A DNA stretch of 40,322 nt, taken from the IMG/VR virus record IMGVR_UViG_3300036719_000516, positions 1 through 40,322 of that record; one strand, given 5' to 3'. The translations under genes were made by a program, and so were the position numbers. Each line of letters opens with the position of its first letter. Position 1 is the first letter of the stretch. Below are positions 35,794-40,322 of this stretch, piece after piece. This DNA is from a virus. The notes beneath the pieces are model-generated. The model was given only the letters and a program-made list of their open reading frames with translations, searched no databases and had not been told where the DNA came from.

Positions 35794-36194
35794 TCCGCGT
35801 CGAACTGCCGACCATCCTCTACAAGCGCGGCGGCACCTGGCCTGGCCCGTTGGACAGGTACGGCAGCGCGACGACGTTCTCGACGCTGGCCTGCGACACG
35901 ATGGAGCAGGTTGAGGCGGCGCTGGCCGATGGCTGGCACCTGAACGTCTGGACGGCCTGCAACCAGGCTGGGCCGTGGGACGAGGAGGTGGTCGAGGCCG
36001 AGGTGGTCGAGGTTGCCCCGGAACCCGAGCCTGCGCCCGCAGACAACGCCCCGCCGACCCGCGCCGAGATGATGCAGCAGGCCGAGCTGCTGGGCCTGAA
36101 GGTCGATCGGCGCTGGAGCGACGAGACGCTGCTGGCGAAGATCAACGCCGCGATGGCGGCTGCCCCGGCACCGGCTGACGACGACCCGATATGA
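35790..36194 (+). CDS. Phage protein with C-terminal HeH/LEM-like helices
   Basis: This 134-residue protein has an N-terminal half ([20 protein letters not shown], then TMEQVEAALADGWHL) that looks like a compact alpha/beta domain. A Glu/Pro/Ala linker (VVEVAPEPEPAPADNAPPT) follows, then a C-terminal helix pair, RAEMMQQAELLGLKVDRRWS plus DETLLAKINAAM, the shape of SAP/HeH-type modules that bind nucleic acid. It is located between small basic proteins and gp4, so it may act at the head-tail vertex. Function is unknown. Confidence 0.68.
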   Translation: MIRVELPTILYKRGGTWPGPLDRYGSATTFSTLACDTMEQVEAALADGWHLNVWTACNQAGPWDEEVVEAEVVEVAPEPEPAPADNAPPTRAEMMQQAELLGLKVDRRWSDETLLAKINAAMAAAPAPADDDPI

Positions 36195-36670
36195 GCAACA
36201 CTAAGAGACAATTCGTGGAGGAAGCCTTTGCCGAACTCGGCATGGCGAACTACACCTTTGACCTCCAGCCGCAGCAGCTCGACACCGCGCTGCGCCGGCT
36301 GGACGCGATGATGGCGACTTGGAACGCCAAGGGCATCCGGCTGGGCTACCCGCTGCCAAGCAGCCCGCAGGACAGCGACCTCGACACCGAGACGCAGGTG
36401 CCCGACAGCGCGAACGAGGCCATCGTGGCGAATCTTGCCATCCGCATCGCGCCGCAGTACGGCAAGACGGTGCAGATCGACACGCGCACGACGGCCAAGC
36501 TCGGATACGACACCCTGCTGGCTCGGGCCACGTTCCCTGCCGAGCAGCAGTTCCCCCGCACGCTGCCGCTGGGCGCAGGGCAGAAGCCGTGGCGCTACGA
36601 CACGCCGTTCATGCCGGGGCCGGTCGATCCGGTGCTGGCTGGGCCGGATGGCCCCATCGAACTCTACTGA
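36191..36670 (+). CDS. P22 gp4-like head completion protein
   Basis: This 159-residue protein follows the P22 gp4 order: a start TKRQFVEEAFAELGMANYTF (gp4 TKGDLVRAALRKLGVASD), LDTALRRLDAMMATWNAKGI (gp4 AVDDLEAMMAEWYQDGI), a loop with DTETQVPDSANEA, NLAIRIAPQYGK (gp4 NLACRIAPDY), and a C-terminal PRTLPLGAGQKPWRYD. The length is close to gp4 (166). It forms the dodecameric ring under the portal that seals the filled head and accepts gp10. In the circular map it precedes the fibre block and then the gp10-like gene. Confidence 0.88.
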   Translation: MSNTKRQFVEEAFAELGMANYTFDLQPQQLDTALRRLDAMMATWNAKGIRLGYPLPSSPQDSDLDTETQVPDSANEAIVANLAIRIAPQYGKTVQIDTRTTAKLGYDTLLARATFPAEQQFPRTLPLGAGQKPWRYDTPFMPGPVDPVLAGPDGPIELY

Positions 36671-36679
36671 GGGCGCACC

Positions 36680-37135
36680 ATGCCGCTGATCAATCAACTA
36701 CCTGTCGTCTCGCAACTCTCGAGCGGCGACCAGATCGCGGTTTACAACACCGCCAACGGCGACGCCAGGCGGTCGAGCCTGAACACGCTGCTGCAGTTCT
36801 TCCAGCAGACGTTCGCCGCGCCGACGATGGCAACGAGCCTGTACGTCCCCACGACGGGCTTCTCGATCTCGCTGCCCACGCCGACCACGCAGGCGCTGTG
36901 GGTGCTGTTGCAGCCCGCTGGCACGCTGGCCACCGGCACGATCACGCTGCCGCTGAACACGGGCGTGGCTGACGGCACCGAGATCCTGCTCACGAGCACG
37001 CAGATCATCACCACACTCACCGTGGCCCTGAACGGCGCGACGGCGGTGTACGGTTCTCCCACGACGCTTGCGGCTGGCGGGTTCGCTCGGCTGCGCTGGT
37101 ACGCCGCGACGAACTCGTGGTATCGCATCTCCTGA
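36680..37135 (+). CDS. Small fibre-like structural protein
   Basis: This 151-residue protein starts INQLPVVSQLSSGDQIAVYN, the usual 'xIxxLPxxxxLxxGDxIxVYN' opening of phage fibre and tail-associated proteins. A beta-rich body follows (TTGFSISLPTPTTQALWVLL, TGTITLPLNTG...), ending in FARLRWYAATNSWYRIS. The start motif and the 'W-x-I-S' ending are shared in outline with the protein at 83-805. It begins the adhesion cassette after gp4. The detailed role is unknown. Confidence 0.68.
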   Translation: MPLINQLPVVSQLSSGDQIAVYNTANGDARRSSLNTLLQFFQQTFAAPTMATSLYVPTTGFSISLPTPTTQALWVLLQPAGTLATGTITLPLNTGVADGTEILLTSTQIITTLTVALNGATAVYGSPTTLAAGGFARLRWYAATNSWYRIS

Positions 37136-37146
37136 CGAGGTAACCC

Positions 37147-37446
37147 ATGTCCGTCCAAGCAGCATTCAACCCGGCCTATGGCACGGGCACCACCGTAGCG
37201 CCTACCAATACCTCGGCATCAAGCACGATTGGTGTGGGCAGCAAGTCGCTGGTGCTCACGAACTTGGGCTCGATCACTGTGTATGTCCGCGTGGGCACAG
37301 GCTCGACCACGGCCACGACCGCCGACTATCCTGTGCTTGCGGCTACGCAGGTGACCGTCAGCAAGGCGCAGGATCAGAACACGGTGGCGTACATCACCGC
37401 GTCTGGTACGGGCTCCATTCACATCATGGCGGGCGAGGGGTACTGA
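37147..37446 (+). CDS. Small beta-rich structural protein
   Basis: This 99-residue, Ser/Thr/Val-rich protein begins MSVQAAFNPAYGTGTTVAPT. Regular alternation follows (SKSLVLTNLGSITVYVRVG, YPVLAATQVTVSKAQDQ, YITASGTGSIHIMAGEGY), typical of a small beta sandwich seen in phage particles. It starts 11 bases after the previous gene, and its stop overlaps the next ATG. It is probably a decoration or fibre-base protein. No enzymatic residues stand out. Confidence 0.65.
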   Translation: MSVQAAFNPAYGTGTTVAPTNTSASSTIGVGSKSLVLTNLGSITVYVRVGTGSTTATTADYPVLAATQVTVSKAQDQNTVAYITASGTGSIHIMAGEGY

Positions 37447-38711
37447 TGTATCCGCTGACGCGCTCAACGAGCCGCGCTAGGTTCTTTGGCGCGGCCCCGT
37501 CGTTGCTGCTCGATTTCCTGTCTGGCTCGCTCGATTCCCGCATCACCTTCACCCGCGCCAGCACGGCCACGTTCTTCAACTCCTCTGGCGTGCTGACCTC
37601 GGCGTCAAACGACGTTGCCCGGTTCGACTACAACCCCAGCACGCTGGCTGCTCGGGGGCTGCTGATTGAGGAGGCGAGGACGAACAGCATCCGCAACAAC
37701 ACGATGCAGGGTGCTGTGGCTGGAAGTCCGGGTACGGCTCCGACGAATTGGGCGCGTGCCGCATCTCCAACCAACGGGATCAGCTCTCAGGTCGTTGGAA
37801 CGGGTACGGAATCCGGCGTCACCTATTTGGACCTTCGGTTTACTGGCACTTGCTCTGCGACATTCGGCTTTTCCGTAGACACAGACACATCATCTGCCGC
37901 AGCCGCAGCCACTGGGCAGGCGTGGACAAGTTCCGTTTATTTGACGCGATCAGCCGGGACAATCGGCAACGCCACGGTTCAAATGGTACTCAATGAGTAC
38001 AGTTCTGTTCCGGCGTTTTTGCGCAATACGTTCTCAAGCTCATTGGTGCCAGCGGCGTCCAATTTGGCAACGCAGCGGGTAACTCAGACCGTTACGGCGG
38101 GGGCGTCAACGGCATTTGTTCAGCAGTCGTTGTCTGTCAACTTCACAAACGGCAGCACCTACGATTTCACCCTCCGCATCGGCCTGCCCCAACTGGAGCA
38201 GGGTGCCTTCGCAACCTCCGTCATCCCCACCACCACCACAGCCCTGACCCGTGCGGCAGATGTGGCGAGCGTGAATACGTTGACGCCTTGGTTTAATGCG
38301 GTGGAGGGGACGTTGTTTGTCGAGGCGTCAAATGCCCAATTAGGTACATCGCTATTTAGTACAGATGACGGTACGGCATCCAATCGCATCGTCACCTATT
38401 TTAATGTGGCAAATAGCCCCGCTTTCCGGGTTGTTTCTGGCGGCGTAGATCAGGCCAACTTCTCGGCTGGAACAATTACACAAAACGCAACATTCAAGTT
38501 GTCTACCGCGTACGCAACAAATGATTTTGCCGCATCTTTGAACGGCGCTGCTGCCGTAACTGATACGTCAGGAACCGTTCCGTCTGGACAAACTACTGCG
38601 CGAATCGGCTCAAATGTCTCCAGTGCTAATTTCATAAACGGCTATCTCCGTAGGGTGTCATTTTTCCCCCGCCGCCTCGCCAACGCCGAACTCCAATCCA
38701 TCACGCTCTGA
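37446..38711 (+). CDS. Head/tail spike fibre with lectin-like domain
   Basis: This 421-residue protein has an N-terminal signature ITFTRASTATFFNSSGVLTS, then RFDYNPSTLAARGLLIEEAR and TN. This is a very common phage fibre motif (R-A-S-x-A-T...RFDY-P-x-T-L...GLLIEEART-N). Two beta-sandwich regions follow; the second, after QLEQGAFATSVIPTTTTALT, resembles a concanavalin/LamG-type sugar-binding module ending in GYLRRVSFFPRRLANAELQ. It likely recognises carbohydrate. Base composition from ~37760 is more AT-rich and uses more varied codons than the early part, suggesting recombination of the receptor-binding half. Confidence 0.78.
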   Translation: MYPLTRSTSRARFFGAAPSLLLDFLSGSLDSRITFTRASTATFFNSSGVLTSASNDVARFDYNPSTLAARGLLIEEARTNSIRNNTMQGAVAGSPGTAPTNWARAASPTNGISSQVVGTGTESGVTYLDLRFTGTCSATFGFSVDTDTSSAAAAATGQAWTSSVYLTRSAGTIGNATVQMVLNEYSSVPAFLRNTFSSSLVPAASNLATQRVTQTVTAGASTAFVQQSLSVNFTNGSTYDFTLRIGLPQLEQGAFATSVIPTTTTALTRAADVASVNTLTPWFNAVEGTLFVEASNAQLGTSLFSTDDGTASNRIVTYFNVANSPAFRVVSGGVDQANFSAGTITQNATFKLSTAYATNDFAASLNGAAAVTDTSGTVPSGQTTARIGSNVSSANFINGYLRRVSFFPRRLANAELQSITL

Positions 38712-38713
38712 CC

Positions 38714-39112
38714 ATGTACCACGACTACCACATTCGTGCGCTGCCTGCTGACTGGCCCAAGCTGATCGGACTGGGTGTCAAGCTCGGCGCACTGACGGTC
38801 AGCGAGGATGTCGTCTCCACCGCCACCCCCGGCTGCTGGGACTTCATCGGCGTGCTGCACAAGCCCACGGGCAACGTCATCACAACGCCCGAAGGCGAGA
38901 CGCCCGAGATGGCCCCGGTGACCGACGACAAGGGCGTGGCCTACTGGCACGCCAACCTGCGCACGACGGTTCACCTTGGCGCTGTGGCGCGTGAGATGGC
39001 GCAGACGGACCGCGACATTGCCAAGGCCATGAAGTCGCTGGGCAAGTTCTTCCTGCTGGACGAGGAGGGCAACCCCCGCGCTCCGAAGCAGCCTGCCCGG
39101 GGGTATGCATGA
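38714..39112 (+). CDS. Conserved phage hypothetical protein
   Basis: This 132-residue protein starts MYHDYHIRALPADWPKLIGL and ends with charged helices (AREMAQTDRDIAKAMKSLGK) and a polar tail. The 'W-D-F-I-G-V-L-H-K-P-T-G' segment and 'YWHANLRT' are familiar from proteins encoded beside fibre genes in podo- and siphoviruses, possibly a tail-fibre assembly factor or adaptor. It starts 2 bases after the spike gene and overlaps the next gene by ATGA. No function is proven. Confidence 0.65.
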   Translation: MYHDYHIRALPADWPKLIGLGVKLGALTVSEDVVSTATPGCWDFIGVLHKPTGNVITTPEGETPEMAPVTDDKGVAYWHANLRTTVHLGAVAREMAQTDRDIAKAMKSLGKFFLLDEEGNPRAPKQPARGYA

Positions 39113-39312
39113 GCATCGCACAAGCACTCCGCGCCTCGCTGCGCTCCAAGACCGTCTGGCTGGGCATCATCACCGCCGTGCTGTCGGTGCTGCAAGGCTT
39201 CGTGTTCAAGCTGCCCCTGTCTCCTGCCGAGCAGGCTATGGTCGGCTCAGGGATCGCGGTCGCCATCGTGGTGCTGCGGGCGATCACCACCCAGCCGTTG
39301 TCGGAGAAGTGA
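39109..39312 (+). CDS. Two-TM holin-like membrane protein
   Basis: This 67-residue protein has a first hydrophobic segment, TVWLGIITAVLSVLQGFVFK, a short loop with LPLSPAEQ, and a second segment, AMVGSGIAVAIVVLRAITTQ. The N-terminus is basic, the usual orientation for a class II-type holin. It lies far from the endolysin, among fibre genes, so it might instead be a spike-associated or exclusion protein. It overlaps both neighbours by short ATGA/TGATG junctions. Confidence 0.62.
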   Translation: MSIAQALRASLRSKTVWLGIITAVLSVLQGFVFKLPLSPAEQAMVGSGIAVAIVVLRAITTQPLSEK

Positions 39313-39812
39313 TGGCGAAGTCGCCTGCAAGGTCTTACAAACTCCCCGGCTGGGTGGGTGTGTGTTCGTCGTGCGGGCGAGATAAAGCGACTACCACTTT
39401 TGGCAAAGGCCGTGCTGGCGAGTGCAATTATTGCGCTAAGGTTCGTTGGAATGCGGATAATGCGTTAAAACTACGTGCACAACGCCTATACGGAAACGCA
39501 CAAAAACGAGCAAAAGAAATGGGTTGGCCGGAACCGGACTTTGGTTCGCGGTGGATTGAGGATAGGATTCGACTAGGTATTTGCGAAGCTACGGGGCTCC
39601 CGTTTGATCTGACGACTCAGATAAACGATACAGTACATGCAAAAAACCCGTGGGTTCCATCAATTGATCGTATTGATAACACAAAACCGTACTTAAAAAC
39701 AAACGTGCAGCTTGTTGTATATATGTACAACGTCTGCAAAGCAGAGTTTACGCATGTGGATGTCGTTAAATTTTGTCGTGCAATAGCCGCAATGGAGGCA
39801 GAAATTGCCTAA
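39312..39812 (+). CDS. HNH-like endonuclease (probable mobile/homing gene)
   Basis: This 166-residue protein has an N-terminal zinc-ribbon-like C-x2-C...C-x2-C (VCSSCGRDK, GECNYCAKVRWN), a basic helix, then an HNH-type core. The core includes LGICEATGLPFD, WVPSIDRIDNTKPYLKTN and VQLVVYMYNVCKAEF, the 'P-S-(I/L)-D-R-I-(D/N)-...-Y...N-(V/I)-(Q)' pattern of phage HNH nucleases. Its DNA is clearly AT-richer than the rest of the genome, a common sign of a recent mobile insertion. The ATG overlaps the previous stop, and its last 8 bases overlap the next gene. Confidence 0.82.
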   Translation: MAKSPARSYKLPGWVGVCSSCGRDKATTTFGKGRAGECNYCAKVRWNADNALKLRAQRLYGNAQKRAKEMGWPEPDFGSRWIEDRIRLGICEATGLPFDLTTQINDTVHAKNPWVPSIDRIDNTKPYLKTNVQLVVYMYNVCKAEFTHVDVVKFCRAIAAMEAEIA

Positions 39813-40110
39813 GCACAAAACAGAGGCTTGGACCCGCAAGGAGGGCAAGAGCCCCACGGGTGGCCTCAACGCCAAGGGCCGCGCCTCCGCACGCGCCGAA
39901 GGCATGAACCTGAAGCCCCCTGTTAAGTCAGGCGACAACCCCCGTCGAGCAAGTTTCCTCGCCCGCATGGGCAACATGCCGGGGCCTGAGCGCAAGGATG
40001 GCGAACCCACGCGGCTGCTGCTGTCTCTGCAAGCCTGGGGCGCGTCGAGCAAGGCAGACGCCAAGGCGAAGGCCAAGGCCATCTCGGCGCGGAACAAAGG
40101 AAAGAAGTAG
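39805..40110 (+). CDS. DUF6321-like small basic protein
   Basis: This 101-residue protein begins at TTG 39805 with GGAGG 6 bases upstream and reads WTRKEGKSPTGGLNAKGRAS, LKPPVKSGDNPRRASFLARM, then an R-K-D-G-E-P-T-R segment followed by LLLSLQAWGASSKADAKAKA. This whole pattern is a well-conserved family of small basic phage proteins (DUF6321). Function is unknown; its charge suggests nucleic acid contact. Its 3' end is repeated at bases 1-80 of the window. Confidence 0.85.
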   Translation: MPKHKTEAWTRKEGKSPTGGLNAKGRASARAEGMNLKPPVKSGDNPRRASFLARMGNMPGPERKDGEPTRLLLSLQAWGASSKADAKAKAKAISARNKGKK

Positions 40111-40157
40111 TCATGGCCAACGTCAAAATCTCCGCGCTCCCGACCGCTACCGCAGCG
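40031..40157. repeat. Terminal direct repeat, right copy (127 bp)
   Basis: This segment is identical to bases 1-127. From 40158 the two copies diverge, converge again at about 40191-40236 (cf. 161-206), and then diverge for the rest of the window. The copy contains the end of the DUF6321-like gene and the first codons of the fibre gene. Confidence 0.85.
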
Positions 40158-40322
40158 GCCGGCGCTGATCTCCTGCCACTTGTGCAGAGTGGGGTGACGA
40201 AGAAGCTGTCGGTCACTGCGCTGTTTACCAGCCCGACGCTGGTCACCCCCGTACTCGGTACGCCGACTTCCGGCACGCTGACCAACGCCACGGGGCTACC
40301 GCTTACTACAGGCGTGACAGGA
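40113..40322 (+). CDS. Tail fibre gene, variant N-terminus (partial)
   Basis: The first 70 codons of a fibre gene are cut by the window end. It shares MANVKISALPTATAA and VQSGVTKKLSVTALFTSP with the gene at 83-805 but differs between these (AGADLLPL versus TGVDVVPL) and after them (TLVTPVLGTPTSGTLTNATG). The latter is itself a recurrent phage fibre motif (TPVLGTPTSGTLTN(A/C)TGLP). It is most likely an alternative allele of the same locus in the sampled phage population, or else a true second fibre gene. Confidence 0.75.
   Translation, partial: MANVKISALPTATAAAGADLLPLVQSGVTKKLSVTALFTSPTLVTPVLGTPTSGTLTNATGLPLTTGVTG

Noticed and set aside
40113-40322. Diversity-generating retroelement as the source of fibre variation
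   Set aside because: No reverse transcriptase or template repeat was seen in the window, and the differences are block-like rather than adenine-specific.
1-40322. tRNA genes, integrase, DNA polymerase A/B, phage RNA polymerase
   Set aside because: None recognised on either strand by reading. Absence is by eye only; a tRNA scan and profile search would be needed to exclude them.

Overview
The window reads as an essentially complete genome of a P22-like short-tailed (podovirus-morphology) dsDNA phage of about 40.0 kb. It is GC-rich throughout. The small accessory proteins, including relatives of the 'LAQ..EQEP(VAW)' proteins common in Burkholderiales phages, suggest a betaproteobacterial host; this is an inference from style, not a demonstrated host. 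Positions 1-127 recur exactly at 40031-40157. The order head completion (gp4-like, 36191) -> fibres -> window end/start -> gp10-like hub (1682) only makes sense if the ends join, so I read the window as a circularly permuted genome cut inside a tail-fibre gene, with two variants of that gene at the two ends.

Layout. (1) 1-12817, + strand: fibre and glycine-rich adhesin, gp10-like tail hub, needle-like protein, three ejection proteins (gp7/gp20/gp16 positions), a P22-type tailspike, then lysis genes (M15 peptidase endolysin, a 3TM holin and two small membrane proteins). (2) 12819-17798, - strand: a tightly overlapping early operon of about 16 mostly small genes, with a YqaJ/lambda-type exonuclease and a RecT-like annealing protein near its upstream end. 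(3) 17799-17949: a divergent control region with a perfect 15-bp palindrome. (4) 17950-25076, + strand: Cro/YdaS-like HTH protein, two C5-cytosine methyltransferases, VRR-NUC nuclease, an SSB-like protein with an acidic DDDIPF tail, a primase-polymerase/SF3 helicase, and a D5-tail/YozE-like protein. (5) 25073-35385, + strand: small and large terminase, P22-like portal, several structural proteins, scaffold, P22-like coat and a second virion protein, closed by a strong terminator at 35403. (6) 35456-40322, + strand: small basic proteins, gp4-like head completion, a run of fibre/spike proteins, an AT-richer HNH endonuclease gene, and the second copy of the DUF6321-like and fibre genes.

How the parts work together: early leftward genes plus the rightward HTH/methyltransferase/replication genes would take over replication and recombination and protect DNA by methylation. 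The terminase, portal, scaffold and coat build and fill the procapsid. The gp4-gp10-needle set closes it, the ejection proteins and tailspike/fibres deliver DNA, and the holin/endolysin cassette releases progeny. No integrase and no CI-type repressor gene is visible, so lysogeny is not supported despite the switch-like control region.

The most interesting signal is at 20198-21376. A recognisable C5 methyltransferase and a second, 388-codon open frame (20202-21368) begin 4 bases apart and end 8 bases apart. Repeated V-A-(D/N/H) motifs in one frame are the same DNA as repeated W/C-P-T-P motifs in the other, and the Shine-Dalgarno spacing favours the non-methyltransferase start. This looks like a full-length overprinted gene pair.
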